Below, piece by piece: positions 28,112 to 35,403 of a stretch of 42,714 nucleotides of DNA (position 1 is its first letter; every line of letters starts with the position of its first letter). Under the pieces are notes generated by a model. That model worked only from the letters and a program-made list of their open reading frames with translations, ran no database searches and was not told the DNA's origin. The stretch comes from an uncultured Clostridia bacterium (lineage in GTDB: Bacteria; Bacillota; Clostridia; UBA1381). The translations under genes and the position numbers were made by a program. The stretch covers positions 1 to 42,714 of the forward strand of contig CANRAG010000009.1 of NCBI GenBank assembly GCA_947628515.1. Direction: 5' to 3'.

Positions 28112-28771
28112 CTACCTTCTTTTTTCGTGCTTGTTTCGCACCGGCTTTGGCTTTTTCGGCTTTCTTTGCGGATGAATATCATATATCCGTATCTGCACCA
28201 ACATCCCCGCCGCCGCGACCAGCAGTGCCAAAAGCCATGTTTTCCAATCCGAAAAATAGAAGCCGAACAGAACCAGCACGCTTATGGAGGTTATCATTCC
28301 CCCCGCGGCCGCCGTAACAAGCGACACCGTATATTTTGACTTCACCAATGACAGGATACCCATAATAAATCCCACAACGAGGTCTATTGCAAGCAGCGTG
28401 CCATGCGTTATCTTTGTGGTTGTTATATACATTTCCGAGGTGACAATATATGACAGGAAGAAGCCGAGCGTGCTAATTCCTATGAAATACCCCACGCCCT
28501 TTACAAATTTCACGAGCAGCAAAAGAATTATACCGCCTAAAATTGCCGCGCCTATCATTATTATAAAGCTATCGAAAACAAGCAGCCCCGTCATAGCGCC
28601 CGCGAGTATTCCCACAAAAAAAGCGCATACGCCAACGAGCCATACCATTGCCTGTCTGCCGCGAAACGCTATTATAACGCCCAGCACAGCCATGGCGAAA
28701 AACACAATCGCCATCACAAGACTGCTCGACTTCCCAAAATGCGTATTAAACAAATCTACTATGTGAATCAT
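28112..28771 (-). CDS. Polytopic membrane protein, resembles DUF4203
   Basis: A 219-residue integral membrane protein with about seven hydrophobic segments between residues 15 and 190 and a strongly basic Lys/Arg/Pro C-terminal tail that should face the cytoplasm. The Gly-rich helices and organisation resemble the DUF4203/TMEM198-like family, a tentative match. No catalytic motif is visible. GGAGG precedes the ATG and a promoter lies at 28795-28823; 57 bases separate it from the YlmC gene downstream, so they may be cotranscribed. Confidence 0.6.
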   Translation of the reverse strand: MIHIVDLFNTHFGKSSSLVMAIVFFAMAVLGVIIAFRGRQAMVWLVGVCAFFVGILAGAMTGLLVFDSFIIMIGAAILGGIILLLLVKFVKGVGYFIGISTLGFFLSYIVTSEMYITTTKITHGTLLAIDLVVGFIMGILSLVKSKYTVSLVTAAAGGMITSISVLVLFGFYFSDWKTWLLALLVAAAGMLVQIRIYDIHPQRKPKKPKPVRNKHEKRR

Positions 28772-28794
28772 GCGCTCATCCTCCGTATGCCGCT

Positions 28795-28823
28795 ATTTTA
28801 CCACAGCCGCAATGTATTGTCAA
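28795..28823 (-). promoter_or_regulatory. Promoter of the DUF4203-like gene
   Basis: Minus-strand TTGACA (28818-28823) and TAAAAT (28795-28800), 17-base spacer, located just after the terminator of the S-layer gene. Confidence 0.65.
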
Positions 28824-28867
28824 GACAAAAACAGCGGCCCGAACACGATAAACGTGAAACGGACCGC

Positions 28868-28900
28868 AAAAAAGGAGCCTCCCTGTCGGGAGACTCCTTT
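28868..28900 (-). terminator. Terminator of the S-layer protein gene
   Basis: A strong stem (28871-28877 with 28894-28900, extended internally by CTCCC/GGGAG) followed on the minus strand by a run of six Ts, 41 bases after the stop codon. Confidence 0.85.
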
Positions 28901-28941
28901 AGTTGTGCTTCAGTTTAGTAATCTGTCAGTCTGAACTGCGA

Positions 28942-31900
28942 TTACGGAGCAACGAAGTACATTACGTCGAGAACGTCACCGTCAACTTCCTTAACGAGAG
29001 CCATAGCCGGTGATGACTCATCCGCGAGAGCGAGATCCCATGATACATAGTTATTATCGTTCTCTATATCCGGCTCGCCGTCTGCTGTACAGTATGCCTG
29101 TTTGAATACGTTAGCAGCCTGAGTCTGTGAACCAACGGATACTCTCCAGTCAGACTTCTGACCGAAGTCGTATACGTACTGGTTAGCACCTGCTACTGAG
29201 AATGACTGAACAGCGCCTACATCTGAAATCTTGTTGCCATTAGCCAATGTATTAGATGATGTGAAGATCTCAAGACTGTTAGCTGTCTTTCTGTATACTA
29301 CGCCGTAGTAAAGAACTACATCCTTTGACGTTGTTGAAGCATAGCTCGGTGTAGCGAAGCCCTTATATTTACCTTCACCTATGATAGTCGCATTGCCGAT
29401 GTTCTCAGCAAAGTTTGATTTGTCAAGAAGAGCTGTCATCTGATTTGCGTATGATGAGCCCGCATTTACGAGTACATAAAGGTCACCGGTCTCAACATAG
29501 CCATCAGCGCCTACTACATAAGCGATTACAGAACCCTCGTCAACTCTGACATCATCACCCTCAACGAGAACCCTGATGTCTTCCTGACCGTCACGAGCAA
29601 CTGTGAGCTCTGTGCATGTTGTGCCATCGATATCAGTTGTACCTACAACATCCTGAACCATAGCCATTGTTGACTCTGATCTGATTGATGAAGTACCGCC
29701 GAAGATGATACCAAATCTGTATTCGCCGTCATTGTTCTTATCGAAGAGATATGCATCATATGTTGCCTCATCCTCGAATACTGACATAGCGAGTGTCGAA
29801 ACTGTTGAGCCGCTGTTTGTCTCTGACATGTAGTTATCCATGTCGATAAGCTTTGTTGTACCCTCTGCGAGGTTATATGAACCGAGCTTGCCCTGGCCGG
29901 CCTTGTATTCAAGGTCTTCGCCGCCCTGGCCCTTAACAGCCTTATCAAATCTAACCTTGCCGTTGGAGAGCTTATAGAGACATACCGTTTCACCTGACTT
30001 AATCTTATCTCTGAGGTCATTCTTTGTTACGTTCTTAGCTTCCTGTATCGGATTGTCATTTGACGGAACTTCACCGGTAGTAGCATATGTGTAGAATGTA
30101 TTAGCCTCTGTGCTGTCCTTAGCCTCGTAAGCAACAACCTCAGCATTTGATGTGATCATTCTTACCGTGTACTCGTCATTACCCGCTGACTTATACATAG
30201 CAACGATTACACCGTAGTTCTTCTCCGAGTTACCCTCATCGAAGTATGCAACGTATCCGAATTTATCGAGATAGAGTGTGTACTCTGTTGAAAGCTCAAC
30301 ATCCGCAACAACGTCATATCTGTCGATTACATCGTAGTCATTGCCGTCAACTCTTATAGTGTTATCATCCGAATCACGGCTTGTAACTGTACCGGAAACC
30401 CTATTGCTTGATACCTGTACATCATAGTATGTGTTATCTGTAAGGTCTGTGCCCTCGTTTACAACGTCGTAAGCGATTGAAAGAACATCATACTCAGCAA
30501 GGTCTGTGTAAGCTATTTCAGCGTTATCCTTTGTGAACTTGATATCAACATCCTCATCCTCCGGATCCCACTGCATTCTCATAGCCGCCTGTGAATCCTT
30601 GAAGTAGACTCTTGCATATGTCTGCTTTGTTTCAACATAGTCTACAACAGCGTCTACATAGTAGTCAACCATGATGTACTCGTACTTACCGTCTGTTGAT
30701 GTTGAACCTGTGTTTGTAACGTCTACGAGCGTTACCTTACCTGTGTCGTTATTAAGAATATACTGCTCAATCTTTTCGTCTGTAACAACACCCGCGTCAA
30801 CGCCGTTTACATAAATCTCAGCGTCAACGTCGCCGTTGCTGTTTACGGAAAGGTCATACTTTGTTGTTGACGCCGATGACTCTGACTTATAAACCGGAAT
30901 CTTTCTGTTCGCAACATAGTCCATACCGATTGTGTTGTCGTCGTCAGCTACATCGTCAGCCGCAACCTCAACTGTCTTTGAGTTGCCGTACTTTGCGATT
31001 GCGAGGATTGTTACCTCGTCTGAGTCCTCATCCTTCTGAACGAGAGCCTCTGTGTACTCGAAGAGCATGTCAGCCGCCTTTGTTTCGCCAACCTTCATTG
31101 TCTCTGTCTGTACGTCATCCTTTGTGATGTTAAGGATGTTGTCGTAGTTGTCTGCCGACTCTACCGCATATGTTACTTCGTCCTTCTCAAGACCTGAAGC
31201 GTTGCCGCCCTTTGAAGTAACTGTTACACGACCCTTTACCTTGTAAGCGTCATGTCTGTCTGTAAGAAGTGTCTGGTAGTCTCTGCCTTCCTTACCGTCG
31301 AGCTTCTTAAGAACCGGTGTCTGAACAACACCTGTAAGTGTTGCTGTTGAATCCCATGAATCGATTACGCAAAGCGGAACGTCCATAGCATTGTAGATGA
31401 GCTGTGCACACTGCGCTCTTGTAAGCTCTGTATCGTTTGTTGCGCTAACGCCGGATGTGATACCAACTGTTGAAGCCTGTGCAACATAACCTGCCGGATA
31501 ACCGCCCTGGTTCTCAGCATAGGTTGTATAACCGATTGAAGCTACGAGCATCTTACAAGCCTGAGCATATGTAACCTGATCCTCCGGACCGAATGTTACA
31601 TCGTCATAACCGTTGATGAAGCCGTCTGAAACACCCTGTGCGATATAGCCTGCCGCCCAGTGAACTGTTGTGTTGGCAGCATCCGCAAACTGTGATGTTG
31701 TCTGCGCTGTCGCTGAGGGTCCCTCGCCGAGAGCCTCTACAGTCATCTTTGTAAACTCAGCTCTTGTTACCTTGTTGTCCGGGTTGAAAAGACCGTTCTC
31801 ATCACCTTCGATTACGCCAAGACCCGTAAGAGCCTGGACAGCCGGTGCATATGATGCCGAATCTTCAACGTCCGGGAAGCTGATAGCAAATGCTGAAGCT

Positions 31901-31959
31901 GATGAAGCAACGATTGCGAGAGCAGCAACAGAAGAAATTACTTTTTTGAGATTGTTCAT
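28942..31959 (-). CDS. SLH-domain S-layer or surface protein
   Basis: A 1005-residue exported protein. A signal peptide (residues 1-25, Lys5-Lys6, Ala-rich core) is followed by three SLH repeats (about 28-75, 90-140, 150-195: Phe-Pro-Asp-Val, Val-Thr-Arg-Ala-Glu-Phe, Phe-Ala-Asp-Ala, and Leu-Thr-Arg-Ala-Gln), which bind secondary wall polymer. The remaining 800 residues are acidic, Asp/Thr/Val/Tyr-rich beta-type sequence with no recognisable enzyme motif. Size, single-gene transcript, strong terminator, distinctive codon bias (many GTT, TCT, GAC/AAG) and a strong promoter with a long leader suggest an abundant S-layer component. SD GGGAGG lies 10 bases before the ATG. Confidence 0.85.
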   Translation of the reverse strand: MNNLKKVISSVAALAIVASSASAFAISFPDVEDSASYAPAVQALTGLGVIEGDENGLFNPDNKVTRAEFTKMTVEALGEGPSATAQTTSQFADAANTTVHWAAGYIAQGVSDGFINGYDDVTFGPEDQVTYAQACKMLVASIGYTTYAENQGGYPAGYVAQASTVGITSGVSATNDTELTRAQCAQLIYNAMDVPLCVIDSWDSTATLTGVVQTPVLKKLDGKEGRDYQTLLTDRHDAYKVKGRVTVTSKGGNASGLEKDEVTYAVESADNYDNILNITKDDVQTETMKVGETKAADMLFEYTEALVQKDEDSDEVTILAIAKYGNSKTVEVAADDVADDDNTIGMDYVANRKIPVYKSESSASTTKYDLSVNSNGDVDAEIYVNGVDAGVVTDEKIEQYILNNDTGKVTLVDVTNTGSTSTDGKYEYIMVDYYVDAVVDYVETKQTYARVYFKDSQAAMRMQWDPEDEDVDIKFTKDNAEIAYTDLAEYDVLSIAYDVVNEGTDLTDNTYYDVQVSSNRVSGTVTSRDSDDNTIRVDGNDYDVIDRYDVVADVELSTEYTLYLDKFGYVAYFDEGNSEKNYGVIVAMYKSAGNDEYTVRMITSNAEVVAYEAKDSTEANTFYTYATTGEVPSNDNPIQEAKNVTKNDLRDKIKSGETVCLYKLSNGKVRFDKAVKGQGGEDLEYKAGQGKLGSYNLAEGTTKLIDMDNYMSETNSGSTVSTLAMSVFEDEATYDAYLFDKNNDGEYRFGIIFGGTSSIRSESTMAMVQDVVGTTDIDGTTCTELTVARDGQEDIRVLVEGDDVRVDEGSVIAYVVGADGYVETGDLYVLVNAGSSYANQMTALLDKSNFAENIGNATIIGEGKYKGFATPSYASTTSKDVVLYYGVVYRKTANSLEIFTSSNTLANGNKISDVGAVQSFSVAGANQYVYDFGQKSDWRVSVGSQTQAANVFKQAYCTADGEPDIENDNNYVSWDLALADESSPAMALVKEVDGDVLDVMYFVAP

Positions 31960-32175
31960 TGTCTCAAATCCTCCCTTTTGAATTTTCCGGGAACCGTGTA
32001 ATATGTATCCGATAAAATGTTCCCATCTTTTACCGGTTGTTCACTCGTTCCTCCTGCAAGTGAGAAACAGAGCCGAAGACCAACGAACCATAACCTGCTT
32101 TGCCGAAAGTCCTCTCAATATTACGGTAACAACCCATGATAATTACTTCTACCTATAATACCATGAAGATTGCTA
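31960..32175 (-). promoter_or_regulatory. Long structured 5' leader of the S-layer gene
   Basis: About 215 bases separate the predicted transcription start from the ATG. A 7-bp inverted repeat (32035-32041 with 32128-32134) closes an inner region. A second hairpin (32041-32045 with 32059-32063) holds an AGGAGG in its loop, 5 bases before a GTG-initiated four-codon frame ending at 32030. Long leaders that stabilise the mRNA are known for S-layer genes; this role here is inference. Confidence 0.5.
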
Positions 32176-32181
32176 ACTCAT

Positions 32182-32210
32182 ATTGTACTATCTCACACCC
32201 GATATGTCAA
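32182..32210 (-). promoter_or_regulatory. Promoter of the S-layer gene
   Basis: Minus-strand perfect TTGACA (32205-32210) and TACAAT (32182-32187), 17-base spacer. The stretch from here to the terminator at 32342 is AT-rich; I see nothing else in it. Confidence 0.75.
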
Positions 32211-32341
32211 TAGTTTTTTTTGAATTTTCATAATTTTGAAACAATTTTGTCACATTTTAATAAATTACGGCAAAATTTTTTTATGAATTATCAAACCTAC
32301 GGCATATCCGTGTGTTACATAGGGTTAGACGATGTAATTTT

Positions 32342-32383
32342 AAAAAAGTTCCGAAAAAATTAAAATTCTTTCGGAACTTTTTT
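32342..32383. terminator. Strong bidirectional terminator after cdaR
   Basis: A perfect 15-bp stem (32342-32356 with 32369-32383) with A-runs and T-runs on the outer sides works on both strands. It lies 9 bases beyond the cdaR stop. Confidence 0.9.
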
Positions 32384-32392
32384 AAAATCATA

Positions 32393-33319
32393 TTATTTGT
32401 CCGTATTAAACGTTACCTTTATCTTCTCAGTACCCGGCGGTATATATAATCCCGCCCGGTCTTTTACGTCACATTCGACCTCGCCCGCGGCGGCTTCCGT
32501 AACCTCGGCATACACCTCTGTAATGCCGGAGCCGGGCAGAATTCCGACCTCCAGCGACGTCGGCTCCACGCTCGCGTTCTGAATGTCCTCCGTAATACCC
32601 TCCCCGCCTTCAAGCTTTACGGGCAGACTTACTTTTTCATATAATGTATTCTCAATCTTAACCTGAGTATTATCGCTTGTTATGGTATGCACATCGACAA
32701 CGTCTCCGCCGTCAGAATCGGCAAGAAAAATCCCGCTCACCGATTCGCTGTTATCTGCGTCTATCCGGTTTAAATCCACAACGGCATATGCCGCCGCCAC
32801 CATATCCGTTTCGCTTTTCGCGCCCGATACCCGCACCGTATCCTGTTCCGGCTCGGATTTTACAAGCTTACCGCTGATCTCGCCCGTCTGCCGCGCCGTA
32901 AGCGGCACTTCCTTTGTCACATATTCCTCGACATGAACGGGAACCGAGTCAAAATTGACCTTTTCCACGGAAAGCCGCGCGGAAGGCAGATGCACCGAGC
33001 CTTCAAGCTCATATTCGCCCGGCTCGTCTATTTGCGACACATCCACCTCGACCTCAATATTGTCAATCGCGTCTATCAAATCGCCGCGCTTGCCGCTTAA
33101 CTTAACCGATAAGTCCGGCAGGTTGTCGGGAATAATGGCGATGCATCCGTTCTCTTTAAGCGCGTTCTCGCCTATGTATGTAACGCCTATCCCATGAAAT
33201 GTCTTTTCTATATCCGGATCCGTTCCGAATGACACAAGCGACCATACTGCAATCGCCATAACAACGGAAAGGATCATATATCTTATACTGCTTTTTTTCT
33301 GTTTTTCATCCTTTGCCAT
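32393..33319 (-). CDS. cdaR: CdaA regulatory protein CdaR (YbbR-like repeats)
   Basis: A 308-residue membrane-anchored protein: one N-terminal transmembrane helix (about residues 10-30) and about three extracytoplasmic YbbR repeats. It binds and tunes the diadenylate cyclase CdaA made from the same transcript, 14 bases upstream. The repeats recur with the Val-x-Val-Ser-Gly pattern. A terminator directly follows, so glmM, the usual third gene of the cluster, is not next to it. Confidence 0.88.
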   Translation of the reverse strand: MAKDEKQKKSSIRYMILSVVMAIAVWSLVSFGTDPDIEKTFHGIGVTYIGENALKENGCIAIIPDNLPDLSVKLSGKRGDLIDAIDNIEVEVDVSQIDEPGEYELEGSVHLPSARLSVEKVNFDSVPVHVEEYVTKEVPLTARQTGEISGKLVKSEPEQDTVRVSGAKSETDMVAAAYAVVDLNRIDADNSESVSGIFLADSDGGDVVDVHTITSDNTQVKIENTLYEKVSLPVKLEGGEGITEDIQNASVEPTSLEVGILPGSGITEVYAEVTEAAAGEVECDVKDRAGLYIPPGTEKIKVTFNTDK

Positions 33320-33333
33320 AAGGTCACCCCCCT

Positions 33334-34191
33334 TTATTTCGATTTCCAGAACCGTATCTTCTTAAGCGCGTCGCCGCCCGCGCCGGTGTCGGCTTCAAGC
33401 AGCTTTGTAAGAGCCTTACGCAATGACGTCTCGCTTAGATTACGTGTGAGCGAACCGTTTATCGCCACCGATATTTTTCCGGTCTCCTCGCTTACAACGA
33501 CTATTACCGCGTCGGACGCTTCGCTCAGTCCCAGCGCCGCGCGGTGTCTTGTTCCCAGCTCGCTTGAAAGATTGGTGTTCGCGGTAAGGGGCAGCACGCA
33601 GCCCGCCGTAATAATCTTATTGCCTCTTATAATCACCGCGCCGTCGTGCAGCGGCGTGTTCGGAACAAATATATTTTCAAGCAGCTCGCAGGACACGTTG
33701 GCGTCAAGCATGGTTCCGCTGTTCATATATTCGCCGAGTCTCGTGCCTCTTTCTATGACAATAAGCGCGCCCGTCTTTGTCTCAGACATATCCGCCGCGG
33801 CAGCGGCGATGTTAAGTATCACCGTTTCCGTATCCTCGCCGACAGAATCAACCGCAAACCCCAAAAAGTGCACCAGCTTCAGCCTTCCCATCTTTTCAAG
33901 CAAATGGCGCAGCTCCGGTTGGAATATTACGATTATGGCAAACATAGCGACCTGAACAACCGCGCTCAATATGTAGTTTACGGTGTCAAGATGAAGTATG
34001 CCGCTCATAAAATATATTATTATCGCTACAAATATACCCCGCAGAAGCTGCACGGCTCTTGTTCCCCGTATCGCCATTATTGTGTAGTAAATCACGATAG
34101 CCACTATTAATATGTCCGCTATATCGCTTATGCGCAGCATTCGCATAAATCTTATCGCATATTCCATAGCACCCAGTCTCACAGCCGTCAT
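33334..34191 (-). CDS. cdaA: Diadenylate cyclase CdaA
   Basis: A 285-residue membrane-bound c-di-AMP synthase. Three transmembrane helices lie between residues 23 and 95. The DisA_N catalytic domain follows, with Asp183-Gly184-Ala185 and Arg215-His216-Arg217, the two ATP-binding motifs of the family. It makes c-di-AMP from two ATP for potassium and osmotic control. AAAGGA lies about 6 bases before the ATG at 34191, which is why I keep this start over a later ATG. Confidence 0.95.
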   Translation of the reverse strand: MTAVRLGAMEYAIRFMRMLRISDIADILIVAIVIYYTIMAIRGTRAVQLLRGIFVAIIIYFMSGILHLDTVNYILSAVVQVAMFAIIVIFQPELRHLLEKMGRLKLVHFLGFAVDSVGEDTETVILNIAAAAADMSETKTGALIVIERGTRLGEYMNSGTMLDANVSCELLENIFVPNTPLHDGAVIIRGNKIITAGCVLPLTANTNLSSELGTRHRAALGLSEASDAVIVVVSEETGKISVAINGSLTRNLSETSLRKALTKLLEADTGAGGDALKKIRFWKSK

Positions 34192-34222
34192 CTCCTGTCC
34201 TTTTAATTTCGTGCATAAATAT

Positions 34223-34251
34223 ATTATACTATATTCCCGCGCGGATTTCCA
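34223..34251 (-). promoter_or_regulatory. Possible promoter of cdaA-cdaR
   Basis: Minus-strand TATAAT (34223-34228) with a weak -35 TGGAAA (34246-34251), 17-base spacer. Confidence 0.4.
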
Positions 34252-34285
34252 TATGTTTTTGAAAATTTTTTGTTTTTATTTTTCG

Positions 34286-34314
34286 TTGACACCCGCGCCG
34301 CAATATGCTATAAT
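34286..34314 (+). promoter_or_regulatory. Perfect consensus promoter of the ModA-like lipoprotein gene
   Basis: TTGACA (34286-34291), 17-base spacer, TATAAT (34309-34314), both exact. The predicted start is near 34321. Confidence 0.85.
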
Positions 34315-34392
34315 CAAGATAGCGTATACCATATGTGGTGTATATAAATAGGAAAAAACACAGCATGAACAGACCATGAGAGGATATTGTAT

Positions 34393-35070
34393 ATGAAAAA
34401 AATACCGCTGACGCTCGCGGCAGCCTCGATATTGCTTACGGCCGCCTGCGGCGCGGAGCCCGCCGTGCCGCAGGTGACGGATGTTCCTGTTGAGGCGGCG
34501 GAGATAAACGTGTTTGTAGAGTCCGGACTTGTGAATGTAATGAACGAAGCCGCGGCAAAGTATAACACAAAAACCCCCGAAACGACAATTGTATTTGACG
34601 CGTATTCGCCGGACAGTCTCATATCCGCGCTCGACGGCGCGGAGTGCGATGTTTTATTGGCGTCATATGCCGCGCCCGACAGCATAAGCTGTATAGACGC
34701 CAACGCCGTATCGCCGCTTGCGGAGGATGTGCCGGTTGTCGTGATACCCGCCGACGACGGTACGGATATGGAATTTAAAAATGTATACGGCAGCGCGAGT
34801 CTTTCGGATATGGGAATAATCCTTCCCCCCGAAGCGGCGGAGGCGGGGATTATATACGCCTCAGAAGCCGCCGCGATTAAGGACAAAGTCGAGGTCATAG
34901 CTGCCGCGCCGCCCGAAACGGGCTTTGCAAAGACAAGCTATTGGGCGGCGTTAACGGTAAATCCCGCCGCTGACGAAAAGCGGATTGCGGCGGCAAAAGA
35001 CTTTTTAGAGTTCCTCAAATCCGATTCCGCCGCAGCCGCATTTACCGCATACGGTTTTACGGTTAAATAA
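34393..35070 (+). CDS. Orphan ModA-like substrate-binding lipoprotein
   Basis: A 225-residue lipoprotein. The signal peptide ends in the lipobox Leu-Thr-Ala-Ala-Cys, so Cys19 would be lipidated and the protein tethered outside the membrane. The mature part resembles the periplasmic-binding-protein fold of the molybdate-binding ModA group: a first strand Ile-Asn-Val-Phe-Val-Glu-Ser-Gly, and a C-terminal helix Phe-Leu-Glu-Phe-Leu-Lys-Ser followed by Tyr-Gly-Phe-Thr-Val. The ligand motif is weak and the sequence is divergent and Ala/Asp/Glu-rich. No permease or ATPase gene is near. The start is ATG 34393 with AGAGG upstream; the frame also opens with a TTG at 34387. Confidence 0.7.
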   Translation: MKKIPLTLAAASILLTAACGAEPAVPQVTDVPVEAAEINVFVESGLVNVMNEAAAKYNTKTPETTIVFDAYSPDSLISALDGAECDVLLASYAAPDSISCIDANAVSPLAEDVPVVVIPADDGTDMEFKNVYGSASLSDMGIILPPEAAEAGIIYASEAAAIKDKVEVIAAAPPETGFAKTSYWAALTVNPAADEKRIAAAKDFLEFLKSDSAAAAFTAYGFTVK

Positions 35071-35083
35071 AAAAACATAACAA

Positions 35084-35122
35084 GAGCGCGGATGTTTCCA
35101 TCCGCGCTCCTGCCGTTTTTTT
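35084..35122. terminator. Shared terminator between the lipoprotein and DUF1540 genes
   Basis: A perfect 11-bp GC-rich stem (35084-35094 with 35099-35109) lies between convergent genes, with T-runs 6-7 bases beyond the stem on both strands (35116-35122 on plus). Confidence 0.65.
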
Positions 35123-35125
35123 GAT

Positions 35126-35296
35126 TTACTTCGCTTCAAACGAAGTACAGTCTGTACATTCAATCACCGTAGGATTTGATTCGTGAGTCCCTACCATGAT
35201 ACTCGACAAAGAACAGAAATCCTCGTTTTGGCAATGATTCTTGCACTGTGTCACTGTACACTTGATGCTCTTGTTTGGATTACAGTTACAACTCAT
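35126..35296 (-). CDS. DUF1540 domain small Cys-rich protein
   Basis: A 56-residue protein with eight Cys (3, 5, 13, 18, 22, 28, 47, 50). The block Ile-Lys-Cys-Thr-Val-Thr-Gln-Cys-Lys-Asn-His-Cys and the end Cys-Thr-Asp-Cys-Thr-Ser-Phe match DUF1540, often found in Clostridia and probably metal- or disulfide-structured; the function is unknown. GGGAGG lies 8 bases before ATG 35296, so the longer frame from 35407 is not used. It lies between a terminator and spoIIE, which ends downstream of its start on the same strand. Confidence 0.8.
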   Translation of the reverse strand: MSCNCNPNKSIKCTVTQCKNHCQNEDFCSLSSIMVGTHESNPTVIECTDCTSFEAK

Positions 35297-35403
35297 AAAG
35301 AGTTCCTCCCGGATAATAGAAATGGTTTCCGTACAAAGGTGATACGGCCTCTGTACATTAGTAGTATGCTTATCCGTCCGCCGCTTTATGTATGGTAAAA
35401 TTT

